From assembly GCF_000165425.1 (NCBI RefSeq), contig NW_001799555.1, positions 3,102 through 67,101 of the forward strand: a stretch of 64,000 bases of DNA. Direction: 5' to 3'. Every line of letters begins with the position of its first letter. The stretch's first letter is position 1. Made by a program: the position numbers and the translations under genes. The notes under the pieces were generated by a model that saw only the letters and a list, made by a program, of their open reading frames with translations, was not told the DNA's origin and ran no database searches. The DNA comes from Paramecium tetraurelia. Lineage: Eukaryota > Ciliophora > Oligohymenophorea > Peniculida > Parameciidae. Positions 26,960 to 39,894 of this stretch are shown here, piece by piece.

Positions 26960-27814
26960 ATATTATATTATGTTTACTTTATAGTGAAATAGTCATGAAA
27001 AAATATTAGACGTAAACATCCCAAAAGTCTATAAAGCAAAATTAAAATAGAAACTGCATATCTTCGTAAAAAAAAAGAGAACATAATTTAAGCTAGTGCA
27101 TCTATATATTCTTTCCTTTTATTCATTTTAAAATCTCTCAATTTTTATTAATGATTATTTTTGTCATCTTATTCAATTAATTGTCAATGTTAGTATTGAT
27201 ACGCCAAATATAAAATGACAAACCTTGATAAAGGCTCTCAAACTAATCTTATATAGTAATTAAATTAATCATTTTTAATCGAACTAACTTGATGGCCTGT
27301 GTGTTTAATCATGAATATCAAAGCATCCTCTTCATATAAAATGTATTCTGTTAAATTCTTGAAAATGCTATTTACCCATAAGATTTAATCCTAACACCCT
27401 TTTGAGTATTGTATATTTAATATAACTACTTAATAAAATTTTTATCAAAATATCTATCTAAAATTAAACAATTTCTTGACTTTTAGCAATGCTTTCTATG
27501 TTCATTTTGATATTGACATCTTTCTTTTACTTCATCTGAATATTTCTTATATTCCCAGAAAATTTAGATACTGCTTATAAATATCTCAAAGTAGAATTCT
27601 TAAATTTATTTTTATATCTTGGAATCATCAAATTTGAATCTTTAGCCCTATTCTTTAATGTTGGTATATATATCCATAGGGCATTATTGAATTTTCTATT
27701 TTATTTCAATCAAAGATCTCAATATATTTACTCTTTAAGATAATTCATCCATTATCTAAAAAAACTAAGATAATATTCTAAATATTTATAAATAATATTT
27801 AAATAAATTAATAT
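26960..27814. other. convergent intergenic region without recognisable gene
   Basis: This 855-base AT-rich stretch separates the stops of a plus-strand and a minus-strand gene. Frames on both strands are short and lack motifs or splice pairs. It is longer than usual for convergent genes here and may hide a decayed gene. Confidence 0.45.
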
Positions 27815-28591
27815 TCATTCTAAAATTTAAGCAATTATCAATGGGCACAATCTGAAACAGCTATCCAAATCGATTTTATTATTTTTTGAAAAATATCTGG
27901 TCCATTAATAATTGCAAAAAAATTCATTTGCAAAGCTTCTAATTTGTGAGCACATTTTAATAGAATTAGAAAGTCGAATTTTTCCAAGACGATTTTTAGG
28001 GGTATTCAAAAAGTTCTCAGCCTCTTTAGTAAATTTAATATCTTCTGGTAAAACCTTCATAAACCATATCAACCCTCCATGGAAAGCTTTGTATATATTA
28101 TGGGTTGCTCCAGGAAAGTATTTCACCTCTTCTTTGATTCGTGTACTTCTATGTTTATCTATTTTTTATAACGAATTTGAGTCTATAACTTTAGAATTTT
28201 ACTACTTATTATTGTAAAATACTTAAGACTGGTCTACATAACCTTCTATCAACATCTCCAAATTCGGTTCAATCTAAGGCGAAGAACCCATATTAAATCG
28301 TTAAAGGATCACTTCTTTGTCACTCTAACTTCCAGTTTCAAAATTATCTGACGAATTGCTATTTTTACCCCATGCTTCACAGCTATTCTATTATTTGTAT
28401 AGACATGTGGTTTTTGTCAAAATAATTTTAGTAGGTCCTAATTATTTAACTTAAACAAGAATAGAAGGATAATTATTAGGTACTTGAGGATCTTCATTAT
28501 TTTCTACTTATTCTTCTTTTGACGAGTCTTCAATTTACTAATTATCTGGGAAATGGTCTTAAGACCTAGGCATTAGCACTTAGTATGACAT
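27815..28591 (-). CDS. hypothetical 258-residue protein
   Basis: An intronless complete frame starts MSYQVLMPRSQD (a second in-frame ATG lies at 28573) and ends at TGA 27815-27817. The first 130 residues are acidic and Gln/Asn/Ser-rich. The C-terminal 100 residues are more ordered: YFPGATHNIYKAFHGGLIWF, then KEAENFLNTPKNRLGKIRLS, then CFRLCPLIIAQILE. No family was recognised. The well-structured tail and steady reading make it a likely real gene. Confidence 0.6.
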
Positions 28592-28846
28592 GTAAATAGA
28601 TAATTTAAATAACGAAAAAAAGCAAATATTGTCTTGGTTTAATATGAAAAAAAAGGGTAAGGAAAATAATATATATTGATAAATTCTGATAAAGTAATAG
28701 AATAATTTTATAATGTATTATTAGACCAACTTTTGATCAATACTTATTATTTTTCTTTCAATTAGTTGATGATGTTCTTTGATGAGAGAGAATTAAAGGA
28801 TAATCAAATATTTTATATAGATATTGAAGGGAAGAAAAATTTATAC

Positions 28847-30769
28847 TCAATATTGTTTTATTACAGATTTAAATTTCTATTGTATTGTCGAAAGTTTTTT
28901 CTCATCTCTTTATTTCTAGACAAACAGATTACCAGGGCTTTTAGTTGTTATTTAATCAAAATTAAATGAGGAATTATTCTTTTTCTTCTTAAATAACTAT
29001 TATTATGTTACATTAGGGATTTGAATAGGTTATCCACCATTTGAATTTTAAGTAGAACTTGTCTAATTGATGTTATTAGTAATCATTAATTAAATATTTA
29101 ATTGTTTCTTTTTAATCTGATTTTCCGATCTATTCAACTTACCATTTTGATTTGCTGAATTTTTCCCAGAACCCAATTCAACAGTTTTATTATTGTATTT
29201 TTAATACTACTTTTTGATTTGGATAGATTTAAAGGGATATTACTATTGCAAATAGACTTCTGCTAATTAGTGATTGACCCATTTAGGAGAATTAGGTTTA
29301 TATTTGTTTGTGGTTGAGACAGACCTTAATTTCCGCTTATGAGTCCTACTTTAAACTTCCAAGATCTAGTGCTCTGGCTCTATGTTAAAATTGGCTTGCT
29401 TAGTGTTTGAGAATTGCTACTCTTTCATCGATCTAGTTCTACTCTTCATTCCAATAAATTTGGCTTTGAAATTAGTTATATATTAATACATTTTCTGATG
29501 ATTGGAATAACAAAACCACACTTTTATGATTCAATAACTGGTTTGAGAAGAACAATCTCAAAATGTCCTTAATCCATCTTAATCTTTGCATCTTCATCTA
29601 TTGCCTAGTGCTTCATGCAAATACATACTTATTTAGAAATGTCATAAAATCTATTATGGACATTTAACAATTAGGTTATTAATGGTAGATCTTTTGGTAA
29701 ATACAAGTATGCTATCTCTAAGGCTCTTGATAAGTAATTCTCTGCTTCACTAAAACAACAAGATTCAACTTTCTAGGTAAATTTAGACTCCGTTGAGGTG
29801 CAATACAAGGAAATCACAAACAAACAAATCAGATGCAAATATTGTTAATTTGTAGGGAAGTTCATCACATGGTTGAAATTGCTTAAATTTACTGGATTCA
29901 TTTGGATGAATTATAAGATGTTGGCTCTTTGAATGTACTCTTATGGACATCCAGAATACACTTAATCATAACTCTTTAATACTAATCATTGTACTTCTTA
30001 AGCAGCTTAGGTTTGAACTTGATAACTCTAAACTATTGTTTGATGTTTCGGTTTCAGAATTGGAATGCTCTTCCTAAGTATATCCTCAATGACTGATTAA
30101 TGTATTTAGCTCTGCAAGTACTTTTGGAGATCTATCAATATCTTGGAAGATTTTCTTATGGCCATTTTAGCAAAGGCCAAAGCTTCGGAATGCTGACCAC
30201 TCTCTGAAAGGATGATGCAGCATTACAAATAACAATGCAGCCGTATTATCGATAGGAGATACCCTTCCTAATCTGTTCTGGGAGTTTTCTTTAAAGCCAA
30301 AATGGCATCTTCAAAACAAGTAAATGCTTGTTCTAACCAGCCAATTGCATAATAGACAACTCCCAAATCTATCCTTATCATCAGGAAATAATGAATTAAG
30401 GGATTAGAATACGAAATGGCAGTTAGTATTTATTCTGCTTATTTCAAGTGATATACACATTGGGAATATTAGTTAGCTTCAAAGTCTTAGATGCCTAATT
30501 GAATAAAGTCAATTAACTATTATTCTGCTTAATCTTCATTAATTTTAAGGGCTTTATTGTTTCGCTTATGATTCGCCACTATCATATTGTATATTATGTT
30601 TACATCCTTAACCATCATCATTATTATTATGTATTATCTCCACAGGCTGAACTTGGTCTAAAATTTACTGGAGAATATTGACATCAGTTGACGGAGGAAT
30701 AGGGTTTTATTTTTTTTAAACATTTGAGACTAGATTATTTAACAACTTTGGAGATTTTAGTTCTTGCAT
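28847..30769 (-). CDS. TPR-repeat protein
   Basis: Introns of 25, 21 and 26 nt were inferred. The first follows IIHNNNDDG, the second holds an in-frame TGA after QTQAAQE, and the third follows CGFVIPIIRK. The product has 616 residues. Residues about 85-310 contain TPR-like helix pairs: DLGVVYYAIGWLEQAFTCFE, CCIILSESGQHSEALAFAKM and CCFSEAENYLSRALEIAYLY. The C-terminal 230 residues are Lys/Asn/Gln-rich and low in complexity. TPR arrays bind peptides or proteins; the partner is unknown. Many similar TPR proteins occur in Paramecium (family knowledge). A 24-nt stretch after DISKQ could be another frame-neutral intron. Confidence 0.75.
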
Positions 30770-31303
30770 ATTTATTATAATAATATATTAATTAATAAGT
30801 ATTGTAAACATCATAGTAAATACTCAAGATACCTTAACATATAATGATCATAAATACCTTATCTCTAGATATTAAACAATAATCTAAATGTTTGTTTGGG
30901 TAAGACATATTTTGATATATTTATTTTTTGGATATTATTATTTTGGAAAAAAGATAAAATAAAAATAACCAATTCTACCACAATAATGTTATTTTAGTTT
31001 GGATATGAGAGTAAGTTAATGATTCAAGATTGAAAATTAAATTCTTTGAAGTAAAGGTAGAGATGTCGATTTGGAAAGGCAGATTATTAAGTAAGAATTG
31101 TTTAAAAACTAAAAAGAGTTGATGTCTAATCTAATGAATAATAGTAGAAATGCGATTTATTATTAAGAATATTAAATTTAGTAAATTCTTAGTTACCTTC
31201 TTTTAGTTATTTTTATATACTTTATATCAGTTTTTTTAACAAAGTATCGTTCCTTGAAGTAATAAAAAATTAACTATAAACAATTATATATTCGTTTTAT
31301 TTA
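30770..31303. other. divergent intergenic region
   Basis: This 534-base AT-rich spacer lies between the start of the TPR gene (minus) and that of a small membrane-protein gene (plus). No specific promoter motif was identified. Confidence 0.5.
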
Positions 31304-31873
31304 ATGAATTAACAGCAAGAAGAAGTAGAAATTTTTGATCTCCCAAATTCCAATAGAAATTCTGAAGAAATAAGTAAGTCCCTGTTTTCCACTGTTTTTG
31401 CCATCATTTACAATTCCAGTTGGGGGCTGCTATTTCTCATTTTCAGACATTATAGTAATTAGTTTTTGGTTTTAATCAAGAGATGATTCCGAATGTTAGC
31501 TGATTGATTCATGGACGCTTTACACAGAGATTGTATTATTTACTATAGCTGGATATAAATTGTAAGTTCTTAAACGATGTTAGATTTATCGAATTACCGA
31601 TTTAATATAAGAGTAATGAATAATGGAAAAGTTAATTGTTTGATGTGGTAGATTACATAGAATTGTTTTTTAACGTAGTTATTCTAATCGGATTGACTGT
31701 AACGATTTTTATTACTACTAAATTAGTATGCATATCTCTAGAATGAAGAATGTTATCACCTTTAAAGATTTGTTTTAGGATATTTGATAGTGACATACTT
31801 AATATTAATGATATGGTTGATATCCTTCATATTTATTATTTGCAGTAGAGAACAATTTACCCAAAACTAATGA
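31304..31873 (+). CDS. small multi-pass membrane protein, unknown family
   Basis: Introns of 26, 33 and 28 nt were inferred; the 33-nt one removes an in-frame TGA. The model has 160 residues. It begins MNQQQEEVEIFDLPNSNRNS. Two clear membrane segments are FFNVVILIGLT and LIVTYLILMIWLISFIFIIC. The protein ends SREQFTQNQ at TGA 31871-31873. No family was recognised. The intron choice in the first 60 codons is uncertain, though splicing makes the length a multiple of three. Confidence 0.55.
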
Positions 31874-32043
31874 TAAAATTAAATAAATTTTATTCGTATT
31901 TAATATTCATGCTTTAAGAAAAGTATTACATTTTCTAAACAAATTAATACGAATTTATTCTTATCTACATTTGACAGACTCCATTTTCTATTGCATTAAA
32001 GTCTTTATAAATATTATTTATAAATACCTTATTGAATAATAAA

Positions 32044-33195
32044 ATGAAAACAGGGACTCAGAATACTGTGATCGATAATATTGTCATGGAGGATATTGAA
32101 TAAATGCTAAAAACAAGTTTATTTGATTAGAAGACTCAAAATCAATTGGTTTCTGCTTTTGACACAGTCTATGGCCTGTGGGAAAAGAATAAGAAATTAT
32201 AGCTTAAGTTTTTCGAGAGAGAAATAGATAAAAATTTGAAGAACATATAAAGTCAACTATAGGAGTTATAACAAAATAAGAGTTCAGGTCTGTTTTCTTA
32301 TTTTTAGTATGATAAAGATACGTAAGACCTTTAATCTTCTATTAAAATTCAATTATTGGAGTTATAGAAATAAGTCTAGTCAATTTATAATTCGGTTGAT
32401 TGTGAAGTGGGTATCTTAAATTTAGGGGTGATTGAATTAAATTATATCGGAGCAAAACTCCAATTTTTATTAAACCATCCAAAATATCAACCTATTGGAT
32501 TTATAATAGAATTTCAAATTTTTGAATCAGATTAACCAAATGAATATTAGATGATCATTTCGCGCAAATACCTAATTTAGAAATTTCAATAATAATATGG
32601 AAAATAAGATACACACGTTCATAAACTCAATAACCAAAACGATAAAGCATTTATGATTTTGACATATAATATTGTTGAAAAATAATTGGCTTTATTAACA
32701 GAACATGACCCATATATTATTATATCAAGTGCGAATCAATCCAGAATTTATTTAGACAAGGGGATGTTGTTGATATTCGACAATTTTTACGAATTAAAAG
32801 TAACTCAAACCAACACTAAAAACATTAATTAGGAGCAATTATCTAGTTCTAATGACACTTTGTAGGATAAATTTGAAGAAACAATTAAAATAGATGGATA
32901 TGGATATATATAATTTGAGATTACTAATTTAAGAACAAGGAAGATTGAATTTTATCTTAAGAATTCAAATTTAGACCTAAGCAATCACATATCTGGCTTA
33001 TAAGCTATTCTTTATCATGACTGCAATGGGTTTTATATGATTCCTAAACAGAATGCTGCCCATTACAAATTAATTTACGATAACAAATTAATAACCAAGG
33101 ATTCTCTAGTAAATGTTGGAATATAGCTATAAAATAAATTTTGGATAGAAGTAGAACTAGATAAAGCGAAAATTGATTGCTTTGTGCTTGACTGA
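32044..33195 (+). CDS. hypothetical 383-residue protein with N-terminal coiled coil
   Basis: An intronless complete frame starts MKTGTQNTVIDNIVMEDIEQ. Residues 40-125 are rich in Lys/Glu/Gln/Leu (e.g. KLQLKFFEREIDKNLKNIQ) and suggest a coiled coil. Residues 140-383 alternate beta-like segments: LNLGVIELNYIGAKLQFLL, YQPIGFIIEFQIFES, LSNHISGLQAILYHDC and KFWIEVELDKAKIDCFVLD. No family was recognised. It lies 170 bases downstream of the small membrane-protein gene. Confidence 0.65.
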
Positions 33196-33563
33196 TTATT
33201 AAATTTTAAACATTATCTAAATCACTTTTGCCTAATTTTATGACTAATTTATATTTTACAACATTCTGATTTCTTTAATGAAAGCAGAACCTAACTATTT
33301 AACATCAAGATTAAGTTTCTATAATGAAAGCATTAAAATATTACTAACAATTAATTTACAGTATAAAAATGGCATTTTAAAATGATCATTACCAAATAGA
33401 ATGGTAGCATTCATAATATTAAATTTAGTTTTATTCACAAAAGTCAGCTTTTAAAAAGTATATTGGATATCTTCTTAAAAAGAATATAGGTTGCAAAGAT
33501 ACAATACAATAACAAATTAAAATATCAAATGATTGATTTTATTTAAAAAAACAAAATTTATGT
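33196..33563. other. convergent intergenic region
   Basis: This 368-base stretch lies between two convergent stops. A minus-strand frame stays open past the kinesin stop when read one base off, but it has no start and no domain; I treat it as chance. Confidence 0.45.
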
Positions 33564-35371
33564 TCAAAAGACTTAGCAACAGCTTTCTCTTTTCTTTGGC
33601 CTATCTTATAATTATTCAGTGTTTGTAGTTTAATTAGTTGTAGTTGAATAATACTAGGATTCTTATGTATGAAATTTAACTTAAGAAGTTCTTCCACTTA
33701 CGAATTATGATAATTCTCTTGGTGTTTCATTAATAGATTTCAATGCAGATATTAATTAAGCTTCATTTAAGTCGTGTTCTCCATTTTCATCAAGTTCAGC
33801 TTCCGAGCCATCAAGAGAACATGGTAAAGATGATCTTAAATTGCCTCCTGATTGTCTTTAAACTATGCGTTTAGAATTGGGACTTGAATTTTGTTTAGGG
33901 TTTGAATTTTAAGAATCAAGATACTATTAAAATCTATAACTAAATTATTCTTTAATATCTGATTTGCTGCTTGATGGTTAGAGAGATCTTCTTTTTGATT
34001 TTCTATAATCTCCTTTTAATTCATCTAAATTCATATTTTAATCTAATTAGAGTTAAAAATTTTATTCTTTAAAAATCTATTTATCATACTTGATTCCCTA
34101 ATAATATATAAGATGAAATACATTTGTTGTAAGAATCTTTTCCATCATTTATAATTCTTATTTAAGCATCGTCATTTACTTTTCTATCTATTCATAACTA
34201 AGTTTTATGTTGATTTTGACTTTATTGAGAATCAATTTGGCTCTTTGAGCAAACTTCAAGGTTTAAATGGTTTTTTCTTCATGCTCTAATGCTGCACTTA
34301 CAGCACAAATGAAAGAAGTATTAGAATTACCGCCTAAGCATTCTTTAAGAAGCAAAGTCAGCTTTGAATCCCTATATGGAACATGTTTAATGGTTTTTCT
34401 GCTTGATAATGCCATTATGCAATGTCCCAAACAATGCAATGATTAATTTATCTTTTTAGTTTCTTCTAGCAATTAACCTTTGGCAACAGTTTTGGCAAGT
34501 CTTTCACTTCCAGCTAAATCAATAAATTGAATTTTAGATGTTCTCTATGATTTGTCTTTCCATTCAACGAGCAATCTTATTAAAATAAATGGATTACTCA
34601 AGTGTGAAAATAACATGAGATCTGCTGGATCTGGAATTCAATTGAGTTGCTCCAATAGCTCTATTATAACTACCGAAGGCAATTAATTCCATAAGATCAT
34701 TGACAGATTCAACTTGAACTTCCCTCACTCCCACCAACTTGGGACCATCAGCTATAGTGCTAATCTAAGAAATTTAAGGTGAAATACTTTGAGATCTAGT
34801 TTTTGATTGTTAGTTTTATATTGTTAGTTTAAGAGATCGAAAATTTACTCGTTATATATTTCAACGTAGGTGGCTTTGAGAGTCACCTGTTACTATGATT
34901 CCTATTGTTTTATTTATTGATATCCCTTTATTATTAATAGATTTTTACATCGACTATTTGATGTATTGATCTTGGGAGTATGCCAGAACTATGATCTATA
35001 GTAAACTTATTATTGAGAATCTGCTCTATTGTACTTTCTGGGCCTAAGATTGTATATGTTTTGCCTGACGAAGTTGCCCCATAAGCAAAGACTGCACTAT
35101 TGTACCCTTAGAGACTAGGTATTTAATTATGGAAAGATACAAAAAACTGATCTTAGGCAACATAATAGATTAGAATATTTCCTCTTGCAATGTAGCAGGA
35201 GGCATAATAACATCAAATTCAAAGATCTCATCTTGTTTTGTATTTTTATATGTAATTGCTTCTTCTTCAATAATCCAATTAGGAGACTTGAGATTAAGGA
35301 AAATTTACAGACTCTTCTTCGAAAGCTAAAATGGACTTAAATCGAATGACAACTTTTATTTGATTGTCCAT
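33564..35371 (-). CDS. N-terminal motor kinesin with CaaX-like C-terminus
   Basis: Removing five introns (22, 26, 23, 23 and 22 nt) gives 563 residues. The motor starts MDNQIKVVIRFK. It has the P-loop GATSSGKTYT at about residue 80, VTLKATYVEIYNEQIFDLLN, switch I NSRSSRSHVIFTL, switch II FIDLAGSERLAKT and PYRDSKLTLLLKECLGGNS, and it ends around residue 330. A short coiled coil and a Ser-rich tail follow. The end CCQVF fits a CaaX prenylation box (CQVF), suggesting membrane attachment; this is inference. The motor is plus-end type by N-terminal position; I do not assign a subfamily. A 24-nt stretch after EKILTTN may be a sixth intron that keeps the frame. Confidence 0.9.
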
Positions 35372-36178
35372 TTATAAATCTATAATAATTATAATAATAT
35401 CAGTTGATAAGTAATTAAGAATTAGTTCTTACAAGACTCTGTGGTCTCCCATCGGCTTTAAAGCAATTTTTATTGCGAGAATTATTATTTTTATTTCTTA
35501 AAATTAACTAGATTCTAGGAATTTGTTAGAGAGATTATGCAAGAAATCTTTTTCTATCACAAATTTAGTTTGCATACCCAATCTTACTAATTTGAAATAG
35601 TTTTTATAGATCAAATTATTGAAAGATCATACATGTTTGGGTGGAAGGCAATAAGATTGAGCCTAACTTTATAGTATTAATTAATGCTTTCCTGAATAAA
35701 TTGATTTCTATCTACGATACCTTTGATCATTTATTACTATTTCCCTTTAAGCATTCTAAATTTAAGGAATTATTATTATAATAGGATGTGGACGTTTTAA
35801 GGAAACAAGATCACTATAATATCTGTGTTTCTATTTTAGATTTAAGTTTTCAAAATGTAGTATCCTGCTTGTTTCTTAATTTCCTTTAGATAAATTTAAA
35901 CAATTTACATAATATTTAAATCCATAGAGTACGCCTAGTAATTCAATTGTTTTAAAATTATTAAGTATAGTTTGTCAATCAAATTAGGGATAAACTTCTC
36001 GTGATTTTGTCCTTACTTTTCCTTTGAGTGATTTGTATTTTATAATTGTTAAATTTAGCTGTAAATAAAGAGTTATTGAACCAATGGCTCAAGGTTATGT
36101 CAGTCAAAACTATCTTGTTAAGTGTTGCAATTGGAATTGGCATTCCAATCGAATAAAGTATTGTAATAAATTAAATTA
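35372..36178. other. divergent intergenic region with a short unresolved open frame
   Basis: This lies between the kinesin start (minus) and the Erv46-like start (plus). A plus-strand frame at 35537-35695 begins MQEIFFYHKFSLHTQSYQ and ends at TGA. In another frame an open stretch of about 110 codons (NKLISIYDTFDHLLLF onwards) lies at about 35692-36030, but no intron joins them. It may be a small gene, a remnant or chance. Another ATG at about 36095 precedes the Erv46-like gene and could belong to an upstream exon. Confidence 0.35.
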
Positions 36179-37957
36179 ATGATAAATCTGTTCCCTAAAA
36201 TACAAGACAATTAATATAATCGACAATCTTGGGGAGGTTTACTATTTCTTATAACAATCATTTGTATTGTCGTTTTCATCTGGGCTGAGATTACTAATGC
36301 TCTATAGGGGACAATTTAATTGCAAGTGGATCCAGCAATTGATTCTAGGATTAGAGTGAACTTGGATGCAGTAATTTAAGCACCTTGCCAAGCATTAACA
36401 TTAAATATTTAAGATATGATGGGCTCTTATTTACAAGATGTATAACACACTATTATAAAAACACGTATAGTTGATGACAACTTAGAATATGTGGATGTTA
36501 AGCAAAACGTAAATTTCACTTCATGTTATGGAGCTGAACTGTTGATAGATCAAAAGTGTTATAGTTGTTAAGATGTGATGATGGCATTTGCTTAAAGAAG
36601 ATGGAGATAACCCAATTTTGAAAGCATCGTACAATGTGTTGGGAAACCCACTGTTCAATTTGACGACTCAGAATTATAGTAGTTTCGATAGGCTGATCTT
36701 AATCACTAAAAAGAGCTTCAGTTGACTAAAAAAGAATTGGTCAATGTAACGGCTACCGAGTTGTTCAAACAATCTATAGAAGTAGATGATGAAGAAGAAG
36801 ATGCTACTGAATAAATTATGACTTAAGAATAGAGAGACAAATTCAAAAAGGCTTTGGGTTAACTTTCAGAGATAAGTTATAATCCTATGCAGTGGGATGA
36901 ATAGAGATTAAAATAAGAAAAAGGGAAATAAATTGATTAATTGATTGGAATGCTTAATATATCTTTGGATCATATTGGAGGTACATTAGCCAGTCAATTG
37001 CGTTTTTCTGATAGGGAGAGAGTATTACCATTCAGAAATCTCACATAAGATGTCAAATTATTGACAGAAATTTACAGATAAAAGTGCGAGACTACTTTGA
37101 AGATATCCTTAAATGCTTCTTATGATAATGAATCAAAGGTTGAAAATTTTGAACTTGATATGCCAAAGGATTAGTGTTCAATCCCATTCTATTATTCTGC
37201 AAAAGAAGACATTATGACCATCCAAGTCTAGAATCACGAGATATTATGGAAGATCAATACCTCTGTTATGATGAGTCAATTTGTTTTCTTTATTGAGAAA
37301 CTATTAGTTATCAATGAGGAATATAACTACAACTATCAACCGAATTCTATGCTGGATAGAGCATATAATTAATTTAGAATCAGCGTCTATGTTCATGTTA
37401 AATAAATTAAGAATCCAATGACCAAAAATTCAAGATTGTTATTCAGTGAATCTTTCTAAGTAGAACAGCCATCTGAATCTTATATCGAAGTTTCTGATAT
37501 TGAAGAACATATAGATGAAGCATGCAGATTTTTTGGTTATTTTTACATTAAGAAAGTTCCTGGGGTTTTTGCTATCCAATCTAATAAGCCAGCTATGGAA
37601 TTAATTAATAGAACCTTCCAAGGCAATCATAGTTTTAAATTATCATTTGGGGATCAGCCATCAACTCAAAGAGAAACTTATAGTTAATTTTCCTCAAAAT
37701 ACTATTTAAAATTAGTTACTACTAATAATATAGATATTTGGAGCAACCAGAATGTCTTTTATACCTTCACTCAACAAAGATCCCTTTACAATGAAACTAT
37801 AGCTCCTTTCATTGAATTTCAATACGAATTCGATCCCATATCGATGACAATTCAGTCTACTTCAATTACAAACTATTTAGTTATTGTTTTTGCTGTTATT
37901 GGAGGTGTCTTCGCTGTTAGTAAATATTTTGCTGGCATCTTGAATATGTTAATATGA
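36179..37957 (+). CDS. Erv46/ERGIC-3-type ER-Golgi cargo receptor
   Basis: An intronless frame encodes 592 residues. Near the N-terminus the DLFPK-like INLFPKI precedes a membrane segment (GGLLFLITIICIVVFIWAE). The lumenal part has the family block QKCYSCQDVMMAF...RRW (compare CCNTCEDVREAYRxxGW in Erv46) and CRFFGYFYIKKVPGVFAI. The end shows EFDPISM and the second membrane segment YLVIVFAVIGGVFAV. Erv46/Erv41 proteins cycle between ER and Golgi in COPII/COPI vesicles as cargo receptors. At 592 residues it is longer than usual (about 400), owing to a charged insert around residues 180-240. No C-terminal dilysine signal is seen; it ends GILNMLI. Confidence 0.85.
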
Positions 37958-38126
37958 TAATCTGAATTTTTTATATATTTAAAAACAAATAGTTTTAATT
38001 CAATCAGGCAATTATTTATGTTTGATCTAAATCTTTAGTCTGGTTGTTCTAAATAGATTCGAATTATGACAATTAAATAAATAATGTTGATCATAATGTA
38101 GATTATATTGATTAATTTAATAAATT

Positions 38127-38950
38127 ATGGAACCTATAGTTAGTGAATTTTCATAAGTGAATGATGATTCAATTGAAAAAGAAAAGGCTTAAATCAAGAA
38201 TATTTTGGCATTTGAAACTGCAGGAACATTATTATTGATTTATGGAGCCTTAGCTGCTGAGTATTATAATCTTTTAGAAATAGAACTAATTTCGGTGTTG
38301 CTCTTGTTTATTTCATTGGATTAATGGTGTGTGGTAGACTAAGTAAAGGATACTTTAATCCTATATGCACCTTAATCGGATATATAGATGGATCAATACC
38401 CTAAAAAAGAGCCATTTATTATATTGGAGCATAAACATTTGCTAGTCTAATTGCAGGGATGTTATTGATGCCTCTGTTTGCATACAAAAAAACACTGCCA
38501 TATTTCGAAGTGTATTTGAGTATTACAATATATATAGATTACCATCTCATTAAGTATTTGGAACTTTAATGTCTGAAATAGCTGGATCAATTATCTTTTT
38601 TATATTTATTCAAATTTAAACAGCAGAAAACACTAAAATAACTACTACAGAGGTACAATCTGCCATTTTTGTTAGTGTCATTTATTTTGTTGCTCGATAG
38701 TAAACATTAAATATTATGTAGATACACTGCAACTATGGGAAATAGTTTATTTAATCCATCTGCAGCTTTTGGGTACTTTATCATATTATATTTTAGACTA
38801 TAATTATTTTATGGAATTTATTATGGAAAGTGGGACTAAATGATTAATTTATTGATTTATATTATTGGTCCTTGGGTTGGAGCATTGTTAGCCATCACCT
38901 TCTTTTGGAAAATATACACTCCAACTCTTGTTAGTAAATAGTCTAATTGA
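38127..38950 (+). CDS. MIP-family (aquaporin-like) channel with altered NPA boxes
   Basis: Introns of 23, 26 and 22 nt leave 250 residues. The first half has NFGVALVYFIGLMVCGRLS and the box GYFNPICTLIG (NPI, 38357-38365). The second half has FGTLMSEIAGSIIFIFIQ and GNSLFNPSAAFGYFI (NPS). In most aquaporins these are NPA, and the second is followed by Arg (NPARSFGP). Here the selectivity-filter Arg is replaced by Ala, which should change selectivity. Six membrane segments are plausible. MIP proteins pass water, glycerol or small solutes; the substrate is not determinable. It follows the Erv46-like gene by 169 bases. Confidence 0.82.
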
Positions 38951-39894
38951 ATTTAATATCGACACATAATTTATTTATACAGTTATTATAAAGAATGCAT
39001 TTATCTGTTCATATCAATTCATAACTTTAAAATTTAATTATGTATAAGGCTCTAGGCTGATTTTATAAATAGAAATCTCTTTCATCCTCTTAAGAAAAAT
39101 ATATTCTATTTATTATTTGATTTTCTAAGAATTCTACAATTAAATAAAATTTTATTATTACCTCTAAAATTCTATGCTTAACCTAATATTATCAATTAAT
39201 ATCGCATAAATCTTTTTTCATAATAATTTTTATCTCTTCTTTATAAAAAAGTACAACTTCGATATCCACATTGTTTGCGAATCGGCAAGCAATTTAATGA
39301 AAAAAATAATCATTTTACACTTCACTATCTTGATCAAGTTTTGTTAATAATAATAATCAATATTTTTGGAATCAGCCACAGCCTTACAATTTTGAAATAG
39401 CCGACATCTTTAATATTATAATTTTGTAAATTGAAATGCATTTTGAGTACATTAACAATTTAGAAACGATAAATTTTATTTATTTTTATTTTCACCAAAT
39501 CACTAGAGGCTTTAAACTTCTTAATTAATATTATTAAAACATTAAATAAATAAAAAATAGTAGTTTAATATCGCATCAAATACATTATAATAATTATTTA
39601 GAGTAATATGATGATTAACAATATCAAAAATGATGATTAAATGAATTATAGTGCAGCTTTTTGAGCTATGGTGATAATGGTATCACAAAAGATGAGCTCT
39701 ACACTGTTGATGTTTCACTAGGACAAGTAGTTATTCTTTTTCCAGGATTTTCATAATGTAACTTATGATAATTCTTTTATTATAATATTCTTTATTTCAA
39801 ATTGAAACAAGACTCATGCTTTTAAAGGAATTACTTTGTCAGAATTTAGCTTTAATTTAACTCACCTCTTATTTACTCTTTATATTACTCTATT
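38951..39894. other. gene-poor stretch with a possible coding remnant
   Basis: Near 39672-39770 a plus-strand segment reads YGDNGITKDELYTVDVSLGQ, which looks coding-like, but it is preceded by a TGA in the joining frame and has no splice site. The rest is AT-rich without motifs. Confidence 0.35.

Noticed and set aside
27912-28217. Plus-strand 101-codon frame
   Set aside because: It is antisense to the 258-residue minus-strand gene, whose frame extends further and reads as more ordered protein.
38261-38277. A 17-nt intron (gtattataatcttttag) in the MIP gene
   Set aside because: The next AG gives a normal 23-nt intron with the same frame and a better protein join.
39600-39780. EF-hand or peroxiredoxin gene suggested by YGDNGITKDEL
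   Set aside because: The segment is about 40 codons long, has no start or splice site, and the similarity is too weak to name a family.
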